From Pseudomonas hefeiensis (lineage in GTDB: Bacteria > Pseudomonadota > Gammaproteobacteria > Pseudomonadales > Pseudomonadaceae), in NCBI RefSeq assembly GCF_030687835.1, contig NZ_CP117449.1, positions 1 through 64,000 of the forward strand: DNA of 64,000 bases, written 5' to 3'. Positions within the stretch are counted from its first letter, which is position 1. The number at the start of each line of letters is the position of its first letter. Below the pieces are notes generated by a model that saw only the letters and a list, made by a program, of their open reading frames with translations, was not told the origin of the DNA and ran no database searches. Shown in pieces: positions 1 through 13,434 of the stretch. Both the position numbers and the translations under genes were made by a program.

Positions 1-1494
1 GTGGAGCTTTTGCGCGATGAGCTGCCTGCCCAACAATTCAACACTTGGATCCGTCCACTACAGGTCGAAGCCGAAGGCGACGAGTTGCGCGTCTACGCAC
101 CGAATCGTTTCGTTCTCGACTGGGTCAACGAAAAGTACCTGGGTCGGGTTCTTGAGCTGCTGGACGAGCATGGCAATGGCATGACGCCGGCGCTGTCCTT
201 ATTAATAGGCAGCAAACGCAGCTCGGCGCCGCGTGCCGCGCCGAATGCACCGTTGGCTGCCGCCGCCTCCCAAGCCCAGGCTGCAGCGGCACCGGTTAAT
301 CATGCAGCTCCTGCTCCCGCGCCTGCCCCAAGCAAACGCAACGCACAAAAAATGGCAGAGGTCAGCGAGGAGCCCTCACGGGACAGCTTCGACCCAATGG
401 CCGGTGCCAGCTCCCAACAAGCTCCGGTGCGCGCCGAACAGCGCACTGTCCAGGTTGAAGGCGCGCTCAAGCACACCAGTTATCTGAACCGCACCTTTAC
501 TTTCGAGAACTTCGTCGAAGGCAAGTCCAACCAACTTGCGCGAGCGGCAGCCTGGCAGGTGGCGGACAACCCCAAGCATGGTTACAACCCGCTCTTCCTT
601 TATGGTGGCGTGGGCTTGGGTAAAACCCACTTGATGCATGCGGTGGGTAACCACCTATTAAAGAAGAATCCGAATGCCAAGGTCGTGTACCTGCATTCCG
701 AGCGTTTCGTGGCCGACATGGTCAAGGCGCTGCAACTGAACGCGATCAACGAGTTCAAGCGTTTCTACCGTTCGGTGGATGCTTTGCTGATCGATGACAT
801 TCAGTTCTTCGCCCGCAAGGAGCGCTCCCAGGAAGAGTTCTTTCATACGTTCAATGCGTTGCTTGAAGGCGGGCAGCAGGTCATTCTTACCAGCGACCGC
901 TACCCCAAAGAAATTGAAGGTCTTGAAGAACGCCTCAAATCGCGTTTTGGCTGGGGCCTGACGGTCGCCGTCGAGCCGCCGGAGCTGGAAACCCGGGTTG
1001 CGATCCTGATGAAGAAGGCTGATCAGGCCAAGGTCGAACTGCCTCATGACGCCGCATTCTTCATTGCCCAGCGTATCCGCTCGAACGTACGTGAGCTTGA
1101 AGGCGCCCTCAAGCGCGTCATCGCTCATTCGCACTTCATGGGTCGGGACATCACCATCGAGTTGATTCGCGAGTCCTTGAAGGACTTGTTGGCGCTCCAG
1201 GACAAATTGGTTTCTGTGGATAACATTCAGCGCACTGTCGCCGAATACTACAAAATCAAGATATCCGACCTGCTTTCCAAACGCCGTTCGCGTTCGGTGG
1301 CTCGCCCGCGTCAGGTGGCGATGGCCTTGTCCAAGGAACTGACCAACCACAGTCTGCCGGAAATTGGCGATGTGTTTGGCGGACGCGACCACACCACGGT
1401 GTTGCACGCCTGTCGTAAGATCAACGAACTTAAGGAATCCGACGCGGACATCCGCGAGGACTACAAGAACCTGCTGCGAACACTGACCACTTGA
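1..1494 (+). CDS. dnaA: Chromosomal replication initiator DnaA (5' end cut by window)
   Basis: DnaA binds DnaA boxes at oriC, opens the duplex and helps load the helicase. The frame is open from base 1. The GTG there is an internal valine, because Pseudomonas DnaA normally has about nine more residues before VELLRDEL, so the true start lies outside the window. Visible parts: N-terminal domain I (to about residue 75), a Pro/Ala-rich linker, an AAA+ core with Walker [10 protein letters not shown] near residue 202 and Walker [10 protein letters not shown] near 262, and the domain IV signature [12 protein letters not shown] near 460. It is followed by dnaN after 39 bases. A perfect DnaA box lies inside the gene at 1215-1223. 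Identification is certain. Confidence 0.98.
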   Translation: MELLRDELPAQQFNTWIRPLQVEAEGDELRVYAPNRFVLDWVNEKYLGRVLELLDEHGNGMTPALSLLIGSKRSSAPRAAPNAPLAAAASQAQAAAAPVNHAAPAPAPAPSKRNAQKMAEVSEEPSRDSFDPMAGASSQQAPVRAEQRTVQVEGALKHTSYLNRTFTFENFVEGKSNQLARAAAWQVADNPKHGYNPLFLYGGVGLGKTHLMHAVGNHLLKKNPNAKVVYLHSERFVADMVKALQLNAINEFKRFYRSVDALLIDDIQFFARKERSQEEFFHTFNALLEGGQQVILTSDRYPKEIEGLEERLKSRFGWGLTVAVEPPELETRVAILMKKADQAKVELPHDAAFFIAQRIRSNVRELEGALKRVIAHSHFMGRDITIELIRESLKDLLALQDKLVSVDNIQRTVAEYYKIKISDLLSKRRSRSVARPRQVAMALSKELTNHSLPEIGDVFGGRDHTTVLHACRKINELKESDADIREDYKNLLRTLTT

Positions 1495-1533
1495 TGACCA
1501 CCAGCGCAGCTTATTAAGGCAAGGGACTAGACC

Positions 1534-2637
1534 ATGCATTTCACCATTCAACGCGAAGCCCTGTTGAAACCCCTGCAACTGGTCGCAGGCGTCGTCGAAC
1601 GCCGCCAGACCTTGCCGGTACTTTCCAACGTGCTGCTGGTTGTCGAAGGCCAGCAATTGTCGCTGACCGGTACCGACCTGGAAGTCGAGCTGGTCGGTCG
1701 TGTGCAACTTGAAGAGCCGGCCGATCCAGGTTCTATCACTGTGCCAGCGCGCAAGCTGATGGATATCTGCAAAAGCCTGCCCAACGATGCGCTGATCGAC
1801 ATCAAGGTCGATGAGCAGAAGCTCGTGGTCAAGGCCGGTCGTAGCCGTTTCACCCTGTCGACCCTGCCGGCCAACGATTTCCCGACTGTGGAAGAAGGCC
1901 CTGGCTCGCTGACCTGCAGCCTGGAGCAAAGCAAACTGCGCCGTTTGATCGAACGCACCAGCTTCGCCATGGCCCAACAGGACGTGCGTTACTACCTCAA
2001 CGGCATGCTCCTGGAAGTGTCCGCCGGTATCATCCGCGCCGTCGCCACTGACGGTCACCGTCTGGCCATGTGCTCGATGCAGGCTGATATCGGCCAGCCA
2101 GATCGCCATCAGGTCATCGTACCGCGCAAAGGTATCCTGGAGCTGGCACGCTTGCTGACCGAGCCGGACGGCATTGTCAGCATCGTGCTGGGGCAGCACC
2201 ATATCCGTGCCACCACAGGTGAGTTCACTTTCACGTCGAAGCTGGTCGATGGCAAGTTCCCTGACTACGAGCGCGTGCTGCCAAAAGGCGGTGACAAACT
2301 GGTCCTGGGTGACCGTCAGGCGCTGCGCGAGGCGTTCAGCCGTACCGCAATCCTGTCCAACGAGAAGTACCGCGGCATTCGTCTGCAACTGGCCAACGGT
2401 CAGCTAAAGATCCAGGCGAATAACCCGGAGCAGGAAGAAGCGGAAGAAGAAGTCGGCGTTGAATACAATGGTGGCGCTCTGGAAATCGGCTTTAACGTCA
2501 GCTACCTGCTCGACGTACTGGGCGTGATGACCACTGAGCAAGTGCGTCTGATCCTGTCGGATTCCAACAGCAGTGCGTTGGTGCAGGAGTCCGATAACGA
2601 CGACTCGGCCTACGTTGTCATGCCGATGCGTCTGTAA
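1534..2637 (+). CDS. dnaN: DNA polymerase III beta subunit (sliding clamp)
   Basis: This is the ring-shaped clamp that tethers DNA polymerase III to DNA and recruits other replication and repair proteins. The 367-residue length and the start MHFTIQREALLKPLQ match the family exactly, and the C-terminus ends with the usual YVVMPMRL. The ATG is preceded by AGGGAC-type purines. It lies between dnaA and recF in the standard dnaA-dnaN-recF-gyrB order, which suggests co-transcription. Confidence 0.98.
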   Translation: MHFTIQREALLKPLQLVAGVVERRQTLPVLSNVLLVVEGQQLSLTGTDLEVELVGRVQLEEPADPGSITVPARKLMDICKSLPNDALIDIKVDEQKLVVKAGRSRFTLSTLPANDFPTVEEGPGSLTCSLEQSKLRRLIERTSFAMAQQDVRYYLNGMLLEVSAGIIRAVATDGHRLAMCSMQADIGQPDRHQVIVPRKGILELARLLTEPDGIVSIVLGQHHIRATTGEFTFTSKLVDGKFPDYERVLPKGGDKLVLGDRQALREAFSRTAILSNEKYRGIRLQLANGQLKIQANNPEQEEAEEEVGVEYNGGALEIGFNVSYLLDVLGVMTTEQVRLILSDSNSSALVQESDNDDSAYVVMPMRL

Positions 2638-2657
2638 TCATGCTCAGCAGAAGCTAG

Positions 2658-6184
<3,527 letters not shown>

Positions 6185-6205
6185 TCCAGCCACCCTGCCC
6201 CAACG

Positions 6206-6240
6206 AAAAAGGCCAACGCATATGCGTTGGCCTTTTTTTT
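6206..6240. terminator. Bidirectional terminator between gyrB and the response regulator
   Basis: A perfect 11-bp hairpin (6211-6232, AGGCCAACGCA pairing with its complement) is flanked by five A on the left and eight T on the right. It can stop gyrB on the plus strand and the convergent response-regulator gene on the minus strand. Confidence 0.92.
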
Positions 6241-6252
6241 CGCTCGTTTTCC

Positions 6253-6987
6253 CTAACTCGCCACCGAAGCCTCACTTCCCGCCGCCACACTCTCCAACCG
6301 ATACCCATACCCATAAATCGTCAGCAACTGCCAACCCCGATCCGCCGTCAGCCCGAGTTTGTTGCGCAGACGGTAGATGTGCGTGTCGAGCGGGCGCGAC
6401 GAGGTCATTTCCTCGTGGGTCCAGAAACGTTCATAGAAATACTCCCGGGACAGTGGACGGCCCAGGTTGGCGAACAGACAGCGGGCCAGGCGGTATTCCC
6501 GCTCAGTCAGGCTGATGGGGATGCCGGCGCGGGTGACAGTCAGTTCTGCATCGTCGAATTCCAGGTCGTTGAACACCAGCACATCGCTGGCTGGAGCGCG
6601 TTGCAGGTTATGGCGACGTAAAACGGCGGTGACTCGAGCCTTGAGTTCGTTGGGCCTGAACGGCTTGCTCACGTAATCGTCGGCCCCGGCGTTGAGGGCC
6701 TGGACGACATCGTGCTCGCCGTCACGGCTGGTGAGCATGATGGCGGCCGGTGGCGAGTCCATGTGCTCGCGCGTCCAGCGCAGCAGCGACAATCCGCTGA
6801 TGTCGGGCAATTGCCAGTCGAGGATCAACAGGTCGAAGGTTTCCCGGCGCAGCTGCCGCAGCAGGTCTTCACCGCGTTCGAAACTGTGCAGGGTCCAGGC
6901 TTGTTCGCCCTTGTCGGGGATTTGTTGCAGTGTCTGTTCTACCCGGCGCAGCTCGGCCGGTTCGTCATCCAGTATGGCGACACGCAT
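6253..6987 (-). CDS. OmpR-type two-component response regulator
   Basis: The 244-residue protein begins MRVAILDDEPAELRR. An N-terminal receiver domain carries the acidic pair D7-D8, phospho-acceptor D57 (LLILDWQLP) and a switch lysine in the VSKPFRP motif. A C-terminal winged helix of OmpR/PhoB type follows (ITLTEREYRLARCLFANLG-like, then THIYRLRNKLG). The start was chosen where the receiver fold begins, with AAGGA upstream; upstream in-frame starts would add a poorly supported extension. It is divergent from the sensor kinase at 7269 across a 281-base gap, and the two probably form a pair. Signal and regulon are unknown. Confidence 0.88.
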   Translation of the reverse strand: MRVAILDDEPAELRRVEQTLQQIPDKGEQAWTLHSFERGEDLLRQLRRETFDLLILDWQLPDISGLSLLRWTREHMDSPPAAIMLTSRDGEHDVVQALNAGADDYVSKPFRPNELKARVTAVLRRHNLQRAPASDVLVFNDLEFDDAELTVTRAGIPISLTEREYRLARCLFANLGRPLSREYFYERFWTHEEMTSSRPLDTHIYRLRNKLGLTADRGWQLLTIYGYGYRLESVAAGSEASVAS

Positions 6988-7268
6988 GGGATGCGATTCC
7001 TTGATCTCGAGAGTAACGGACATCATCAGGGTGGCCACGCAATCTGAACAAATATTCCACTGGCCCGGTATAACCTCGGCAGGCCGATAAATTGTCGGGT
7101 TGCAGGTCCCCTGTCGCTGGCAGTGACAATACCGGCTCATGGCGCGCAGGGAAAGGCAGCAGCGCGCCACCTATCGAGTCCGTTATAGTCTTTGGACTTC
7201 AGCCTGCCGGTGCGACGCGCGACCCCTATGAATAAAATCTCCCGTTCTTCTGTTCTGTCAGGGTGCTT

Positions 7269-8786
7269 ATGAGCAACCAGCGTCGTCGTGAAAGCCGTGA
7301 ACCGACCCAAGTCCAACGGATGTTTCGTCAATTGATGCGGGAATGGTTGTGGATAAGTCTGCTTCTGTTGCCGCTCACAGCACTGCTGTCGTTCAGTACC
7401 CAGCCCACTCGCCACGGGCCAGGGGCGGCGTTGTTGTCGGTTTTTGTGGTCGCCGTTGTGCTGGGGTTGCTATTGCTGCGCCCTCGCCTGGCGCTATGGA
7501 CGACAGTGGGTGGAATGAGCATGGCCCTGCTGATCAGTGTCGTACTGGGGGCTGAAGGTTGGTGGTGGTCGCCCATGGCGAGCGTGCTGGGAATAGTGTT
7601 TGGCTATCTGATCTGGAACTGGCGGCGCCTGAGCGTACTGCTGGCCTACTTTGGCTGGGAACTGGCGCGTCTGGATGCCGAACCAAAAGTTTTCCCTGAA
7701 CGACGCCGTGCTCCCTACACAGGCAGTGACCGCTTGCAAGGCCAGATCATGGCCTTGGAACAAGCCATGGGTCGCACCCGGGACACTCGCCGCTTTATTG
7801 CCGATGGCCTCGAATACTTGCCCGTGGCGACAATGATCAGCGATCCCCAAGGCAGGATATTACTGGGCAACCGCAGGGCTCGTGATCTCTTCGGCCATGG
7901 CCTGGCGGGGGGCGATGTATTGGAGCATCTCGCACAGCTGGGTTATCCAGGGCTGGAAGGTGGGGCGTCTCACCGGTTATCCACATTGCCATTGGTGGAG
8001 TTTCGCGACAGGCGGGAGCGAAGCCTGCGCTTGGAACGGGCCCCGCTATTGCCTGTCGACGGCGAAGCGCCGATCGGCTGGTTACTAAGCCTTATCGACC
8101 TGAGCGTGGAGCGCGAGGCCGAAGAGCAGCGCAGCGTCATGCTACGTTTTTTATCCCATGATTTGCGCGCGCCTCACTCGGCAATCCTGGCCCTGCTGGA
8201 TGTGCAGCGGCATGAGGCGGGCGGCAATAATCCACTCTTCGATCAGATCGAGCGTCAGGTGCGTCGCGCCCTGGAGTTAACCGACGGCTTTGTGCAATTG
8301 GCCAAGGCCGAATCCGAGGCGTACCAATTCCAGCCGACGCTGTTCGCCATGTTGGTTCTGGATGTACTTGACCAGGCGCTGCCCATTGCCCAGGTAAAAC
8401 GCATCCAGTTGATGCATGAAATAGAGGATGAAGAGGCGATGGTGAGGGCGGATCAACCGTTGCTGACCCGTGCCCTGTTCAATCTGCTGGAAAATGCCAT
8501 CAAGTACAGCCCGCCCGACGCCTGCATTTCCCTGCAGGTTCATTGCACGTCGGGTTGGTTGATCTGCAACGTCGCTGACCAAGGCAAGGGCATCAGTGTC
8601 GAAGAACTGCCGAACCTGTTCAGTCAGTACCGTCGGTTTTCGTCGGCCCAAGGGGTCGATGGCATTGGTTTAGGATTATCGATGGTCAAGGCCGTGGTTG
8701 ACCGTCATGAGGGGAAAATCGAATGCCATAGCGTGGTAGGTAAAGGTACGACGTTCAGCCTGCGATTCCCGTTGTTGGCAGAGTAA
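7269..8786 (+). CDS. Membrane sensor histidine kinase with PAS-like domain
   Basis: A protein of about 505 residues, with the ATG at 7269 preferred over the GTG two codons upstream. The N-terminal 115 residues hold about four hydrophobic segments with no sizeable periplasmic loop. A PAS-like segment follows (LPVATMISDPQGRILLGN). The HisKA box is SHDLRAPHSAI, with the phospho-accepting His in SHDLR. The ATPase has N-box NLLENAIKYSP, G1 DQGKGIS and G2 GIGLGLSMV. The membrane-PAS part resembles the C-terminal half of CHASE2 kinases, but no CHASE2 domain is visible. It is the likely partner of the divergent regulator at 6253-6987. Confidence 0.87.
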   Translation: MSNQRRRESREPTQVQRMFRQLMREWLWISLLLLPLTALLSFSTQPTRHGPGAALLSVFVVAVVLGLLLLRPRLALWTTVGGMSMALLISVVLGAEGWWWSPMASVLGIVFGYLIWNWRRLSVLLAYFGWELARLDAEPKVFPERRRAPYTGSDRLQGQIMALEQAMGRTRDTRRFIADGLEYLPVATMISDPQGRILLGNRRARDLFGHGLAGGDVLEHLAQLGYPGLEGGASHRLSTLPLVEFRDRRERSLRLERAPLLPVDGEAPIGWLLSLIDLSVEREAEEQRSVMLRFLSHDLRAPHSAILALLDVQRHEAGGNNPLFDQIERQVRRALELTDGFVQLAKAESEAYQFQPTLFAMLVLDVLDQALPIAQVKRIQLMHEIEDEEAMVRADQPLLTRALFNLLENAIKYSPPDACISLQVHCTSGWLICNVADQGKGISVEELPNLFSQYRRFSSAQGVDGIGLGLSMVKAVVDRHEGKIECHSVVGKGTTFSLRFPLLAE

Positions 8787-8816
8787 AAGATCGTCCGAAC
8801 GCGGCCGCGATCTTTT
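8785..8816 (+). terminator. Hairpin terminator after sensor kinase
   Basis: A 9-bp inverted repeat AAAAGATCG / CGATCTTTT overlaps the kinase stop codon and ends in a short T run. The loop is 14 bases. It is a plausible intrinsic terminator, but the T tract is short. Confidence 0.55.
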
Positions 8817-8930
8817 GGTGCTATAAAAACTTATGCACCTGAAGGCGGCTTTTATGTTTTTATGAAATATGTATTAAAAACATAGACATAAAACACAAAA
8901 GTAACGGATTTCGAAAAAACGGTACACAGG

Positions 8931-8939
8931 TTATCCACA
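8931..8939 (+). promoter_or_regulatory. Perfect DnaA box in intergenic region
   Basis: TTATCCACA, the strongest R-type DnaA box, lies in the AT-rich 157-base gap between the sensor kinase and the acyltransferase. Identical 9-mers occur at 1215-1223, 7348-7356, 7977-7985, 9809-9817 and 14034-14042, all inside genes. Whether DnaA acts here is inference. Confidence 0.7.
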
Positions 8940-8943
8940 GATA

Positions 8944-9723
8944 TCAAACAGCGGCTTGTTCCGTGGGCACTTCCGCGACAGGGCCGGGAGGAAGCGAACC
9001 CATCTCCCGTTGTGTCTGTTCATTCCAGGCTTGTACGCGGTCATTGAGTTCGGCAATGGCGCGGGGCCCGCTACCTTCGGCATACATGGGTTTGCCGATC
9101 ACCACGGTGATGACGCCAGGGGTCCGGAGCCAGCCACCCTTGGGCCAGAACTTGCCGGCATTGTGTGCAATCGGCAACACCGGCAGGTCCGCGTTTACCG
9201 CCAAGGCGCTGCCACTGCGGGAGAATTTGCCAATCGTCCCGTAGGGAACACGCGTACCCTCCGGAAAGATCAGTACCCAAACCTTGTCCTTGAGTAGTTC
9301 ATCACCTTTTTTCGCCACTTGCTTGAGGGCAACCTTGGGGTTGTCGCGATCAATGGCGATGGGGCGCAGCATTGCCATGGCCCAGCCGAAGAAAGGTACA
9401 AACAGCAGTTCACGTTTGAGCACTTGGCTCAGCGGCTCGAAATAAGCCGAAAGGAAGAACGTCTCCCAGGTGCTCTGGTGGTTGGACTGGATCACGCACG
9501 GTCGGTCAGGCACGTTTTCGGCGCCCTTCACTTCATACCGTATACCCAGAAAAACCTTGCTCAGCCACAGCGCGCACCGGCACCAGTACACATTGATAAA
9601 ACGGTAGCGCGTCCTGAACGACATGAAAGGCGCTACAAAAAAACTCAAGGTGCACCACAACAAGGAACTGGTGCCCAGCAGCAGGTAAAAGAGAAAGGAT
9701 CTGATGGCCTGCAATATCGACAT
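8944..9723 (-). CDS. PlsC-family 1-acyl-glycerol-3-phosphate acyltransferase
   Basis: An inner-membrane acyltransferase of 259 residues, probably converting lysophosphatidic acid to phosphatidic acid. An N-terminal hydrophobic stretch (about residues 8-32) is followed by the catalytic block NHQSTWE near residue 80. This is an NHx4E version of the usual NHx4D; Glu occurs in this subfamily. The glycerophosphate-binding motif FPEGTR lies near residue 153. It occupies the place of PA0005 in P. aeruginosa, between gyrB and gmhB. The next gene, gmhB, lies 80 bases upstream on the same strand. The exact lipid substrate is not shown by the sequence. Confidence 0.88.
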   Translation of the reverse strand: MSILQAIRSFLFYLLLGTSSLLWCTLSFFVAPFMSFRTRYRFINVYWCRCALWLSKVFLGIRYEVKGAENVPDRPCVIQSNHQSTWETFFLSAYFEPLSQVLKRELLFVPFFGWAMAMLRPIAIDRDNPKVALKQVAKKGDELLKDKVWVLIFPEGTRVPYGTIGKFSRSGSALAVNADLPVLPIAHNAGKFWPKGGWLRTPGVITVVIGKPMYAEGSGPRAIAELNDRVQAWNEQTQREMGSLPPGPVAEVPTEQAAV

Positions 9724-9803
9724 AGCGGCATTTACCGTTGCGGGCAGTGCCCGACTGTTTAAGCGCTTCCCGAACAGTCCTTGATCAGGATGTCTTGGGA
9801 GCT

Positions 9804-10337
9804 CTAATTGTGGATAAGTTCAGCGGCAATCGCCGCCAGGTCGTCAAAAATCAGGGTGCCCACCGGCAGGGTCTTGCCCAGAGTCTTCTCGCCTTTGCCG
9901 GTCTTTACCAAAACTGGCTGACAATCGACGGCCTTGGCCGCCTCCAGGTCACCGAGGCTGTCGCCGACGAACCACACACCCGCCAGCGCTACATCGTAAT
10001 AGGCGGCAATGGTTTTCAACATGCCCGGCTTGGGCTTGCGGCAATCACAACCTTCGTCCGGCCCATGCGGGCAGTAGACGATCAGCCCGACTTCACCGCC
10101 CTGCTCGGCCACCAACTCGCGCAAGCGCTCATGCATGGCCTCAAGGGCCGCGAGGCCGTAGTAACCGCGGGCAATGCCCGACTGGTTGGTGGCGACCGCC
10201 ACCGTCCAGCCGGCCTTGCTCAACTGCGCGATGGCTTCGATCGAACCGGGGAGCGGCAACCACTCCTCCACCGATTTGATGTAAGCGTCGGAGTCGTGGT
10301 TGATCACTCCGTCCCGATCGAGAATCAGCAGTTTCAA
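9804..10337 (-). CDS. gmhB: D-glycero-beta-D-manno-heptose-1,7-bisphosphate 7-phosphatase
   Basis: A HAD-superfamily phosphatase of the ADP-heptose pathway for the LPS inner core. The start is TTG at 10337 (KLLILDRDGVIN), giving 177 residues. It has a GAGGGG ribosome site and begins only 10 bases after the glyS stop. HAD motifs are DRDGVIN, ATNQSG and GDSLGDLEAA. The zinc-binding loop CPHGPDEGCDCRKPKPG is typical of GmhB. It is probably translated from the glyQ-glyS transcript. Confidence 0.93.
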   Translation of the reverse strand: MKLLILDRDGVINHDSDAYIKSVEEWLPLPGSIEAIAQLSKAGWTVAVATNQSGIARGYYGLAALEAMHERLRELVAEQGGEVGLIVYCPHGPDEGCDCRKPKPGMLKTIAAYYDVALAGVWFVGDSLGDLEAAKAVDCQPVLVKTGKGEKTLGKTLPVGTLIFDDLAAIAAELIHN

Positions 10338-10347
10338 CAGCAGCCCC

Positions 10348-12403
10348 TCAACCCAGCATGGAAATGTCGGCAATATTGAGGAACAGGCCCCGCAGGCGCG
10401 CCAGCAGTGCATAGCGATTCTTGCGAACATCTTCGTTGTCCGCATTCACCATCACGGCTTCAAAGAACGCATCGACAGGATCGCGCAGCGCTGCCAGACG
10501 TGCCAGCGCTTCGGCATACTCGCGCTTTTCCATAAGCGGTTGCACGGACGTAGACGCCTGCTGGATAGCCGAGTTGAGAGAGAACTCCACGGCGTTATCA
10601 AAGTAACGCGCCTCAGGTACGGCGAAAATTGTAGGCTCGGCTTTGCTCAGCAGATTCGACACCCGCTTGTTCACCGCCGCCAGCGCTGCCGCTTCCGGCA
10701 GTTGGCGGAAAGCCTGCACCGCTTGTACACGCTGGTCGAAGTCCAGGGCCGAACCCGGCTTCAGGGCACGCACCGACAGGTAGGTGGCGACATCGACACC
10801 TTCGTCTTCATAACGCGCACGCAGGCGGTCGAAGATGAATTCCAGCACTGCGTCGGCCAGACCGGCAGACTTAACCTTGCTGCCGAACGCGTTGACGGCG
10901 AACGCCACGGCGTCGTTCAGGTCCAGATCCAGTTGCTTGTCGATCAGGATCCGCAGCACGCCCAACGCCGCGCGACGCAAGGCATACGGGTCTTTGCTGC
11001 CGGTGGGCAGCATGCCAATGCCGAAGATACCCACCAGGGTGTCGAGCTTGTCGGCGATGGCCACGGCCGCACCGGTCAGGGTGGTCGGCAGTTCAGCGCC
11101 GGCACCGCGGGGCATGTACTGCTCGTTCAGCGCCAGGGCCACGTCTTGCGGCTCGCCGTCGTTGAGGGCGTAGTAGTAACCGGCAACGCCCTGCATCTCC
11201 GGGAACTCACCGACCATTTCGGTGGACAGGTCGCACTTGGACAGGATGCCGGCACGGGCCGCGCGCTGAGCGTCGCCACCGATGCGTGGAGCGATGAATG
11301 CGGCCAGTTTCGAAACGCGCTCGGCCTTGTCGTAGACGCTGCCGAGTTTCTCTTGGAATACCACGTTTTTTCAGACGTTCGTTGAAGCTTTCCAGCGGTT
11401 GCTTCTTGTCCTGCTTGAAGAAGAACTCGGCGTCGGTCAGGCGCGGACGAACGACTTTCTCGTTACCGGCGATGATCTGCTGCGGGTCCTTGCTTTCGAT
11501 GTTGGCGACCGTGATGAAGCGCGGCAGCAACTTGCCTTCGGCGTCCAGCAGGCAGAAGTACTTTTGGTTGTCCTGCATGGTGGTGATCAGCGCTTCCTGG
11601 GGCACCTCAAGGAAACGTTCCTCGAACGAGCACACCAGCGGCACCGGCCATTCCACCAGCGCGGTCACTTCGTCCAGCAGGCTTGGCGGCACAATGGCGG
11701 TGCCTTCCTGCTGGGTGGCCAACTCTTCGGTACGCTTGCTGATCAGTTCGCGGCGCTCGTTGGCGTCGGCCAACACGTAGGCGGCACGCAGGTCGGCCAG
11801 GTAGTTGGCCGGCGAGGTGATGCGCACGCTTTGTGGATGATGGAAGCGATGGCCGCGGGAATCGCGACCGGCCTTCTGGGCCAGGATCGTGCAATCGATG
11901 ACCTGGTCACCGAGCAGCATCACCAGCCATTGGGTCGGACGCACGAACTCTTCCTTGCGCGCGGCCCAGCGCATGCGCTTGGGAATCGGCAGGTCGTTCA
12001 GGGAATCTTCGACGATGGTCGGCAACAGGCTGGCGGTCGGCTTGCCTTTGATGCTCTGGCTGTAGCGCAGCTTCGGGCCGCTCTGGTCGATTTCGCTCAG
12101 GTCCACGCCGCACTTCTTGGCGAAACCGAGGGCGGCCTGGGTCGGGTTGCCGTCGGCATCGAACGCGGCCTGGCGTGGCGGGCCGTCGAGGTTGATGCTG
12201 CGGTCCGGCTGCTGGGTCGCCAGGGCGGTGATCAGCACGGCCAAACGACGCGGCGCGGCGTAGACATGCTTGGCTTCGAAGTTCAGGCCAGCGGCTTGCA
12301 GGCCTTTTTCGATACCGGCCAGGAACGCATCGGCTAGGGTGTTCAGGGCTTTGGGTGGCAGTTCTTCGGTGCCCAGTTCAACCAGAAAATCTTGAGCACT
12401 CAT
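10348..12403 (-). pseudogene. glyS: Glycyl-tRNA synthetase beta subunit, frame-disrupted by one extra base
   Basis: GlyS is the beta subunit of the alpha2-beta2 glycyl-tRNA synthetase, an essential enzyme. The N-terminal part ([20 protein letters not shown] onward) reads from 12403 to ESFNERLK near 11372. The C-terminal part continues in another frame ([17 protein letters not shown]) to the stop at 10348. The junction is a run of six T (11366-11371). With five T the frame would be continuous and encode exactly 684 residues, the usual Pseudomonas length. The simplest explanation is a homopolymer sequencing error, since loss of GlyS should be lethal. The start codon overlaps the glyQ stop in ATGA. 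It is listed as disrupted only because that is how it reads. Confidence 0.93.
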
Positions 12404-13353
12404 TGTGCAGCCTCCAGCTTAGCCAACACTTCATCACGCAAATCCGGGGTCGCCATCGGGAAGCCCAGCTTGGCACGGGCCAGCAGGTAGGCTTGCGCAA
12501 CGGAACGCGCCAGGGTGCGTACACGCAGGATGTATTGCTGGCGCGCGGTCACGGAAATCGCTCGGCGAGCGTCCAGCAGGTTGAAGGTATGGGACGCCTT
12601 CAACACCATTTCGTAGCTCGGCAACGGCAGCGGCTGGTCCAGTTCGATCAGGCGCTTGGCTTCGCTTTCATAGAAATCGAACAGTTCGAACAGCTTCTCG
12701 ACATTGGCGTGTTCGAAGTTGTAGGTCGATTGCTCCACTTCGTTCTGGTGGAACACATCGCCATAGGTCACTTTGCCAAACGGGCCGTCGGCCCACACCA
12801 GGTCATAGACCGAATCCACGCCTTGCAGGTACATGGCCAGGCGTTCCAGGCCGTAGGTGATTTCGCCGGTCACCGGGTAGCACTCGATACCGCCCGCCTG
12901 CTGGAAATAAGTGAACTGAGTCACTTCCATGCCGTTGAGCCAGACTTCCCAGCCCAGGCCCCAGGCGCCCAGGGTTGGCGATTCCCAGTTGTCTTCAACG
13001 AAACGAATGTCATGCACCAGCGGGTCCAGACCCACATGCTTGAGCGAGCCCAGGTACAGCTCCTGGAAGTTTTCCGGGTTCGGCTTCAAAACCACCTGGA
13101 ACTGGTAGTAGTGCTGCAGACGGTTCGGGTTTTCGCCGTAGCGGCCGTCAGTCGGGCGGCGGCTGGGCTGCACATAAGCGGCGTTCCAGGTTTCCGGGCC
13201 GATGGCACGCAGAAACGTGGCAGTGTGGAAAGTGCCGGCGCCTACTTCCATATCGTAGGGCTGAAGTACCACGCAACCTTGCTCGGCCCAGTATTGCTGG
13301 AGGGCGAGGATCAAGTCTTGGAAGGTACGCACGGCTGGCGTAGGCTGGCTCAC
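12400..13353 (-). CDS. glyQ: Glycyl-tRNA synthetase alpha subunit
   Basis: The catalytic alpha subunit, 317 residues, starts with GTG at 13353 ([18 protein letters not shown]). The frame extends much further upstream, but the protein family begins here. Conserved blocks visible include [32 protein letters not shown] and [18 protein letters not shown]. Its TGA overlaps the glyS ATG, indicating translational coupling of the two subunits. The upstream neighbour tag is divergent, with 81 bases between the starts. Confidence 0.97.
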   Translation of the reverse strand: MSQPTPAVRTFQDLILALQQYWAEQGCVVLQPYDMEVGAGTFHTATFLRAIGPETWNAAYVQPSRRPTDGRYGENPNRLQHYYQFQVVLKPNPENFQELYLGSLKHVGLDPLVHDIRFVEDNWESPTLGAWGLGWEVWLNGMEVTQFTYFQQAGGIECYPVTGEITYGLERLAMYLQGVDSVYDLVWADGPFGKVTYGDVFHQNEVEQSTYNFEHANVEKLFELFDFYESEAKRLIELDQPLPLPSYEMVLKASHTFNLLDARRAISVTARQQYILRVRTLARSVAQAYLLARAKLGFPMATPDLRDEVLAKLEAAQ

Positions 13354-13434
13354 GAAATTCACCTGTTTCTTGGGCTGCGATTTAAAGAGCGGGAGTATAC
13401 CCGATTCGTTCGTGCGCACGCCCCCTGGAGCCTT

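Noticed and set aside
11340..11400. Programmed frameshift in glyS
   Set aside because: The AAAAAAC run could favour -1 slippage, but +1 is needed to restore the frame, and glyS is not known to use recoding.
12355..13434. Long in-frame extension upstream of tag
   Set aside because: It runs antisense through glyQ and encodes no plausible protein; the zinc-snap Cys4 of Tag fixes the start at 13435.
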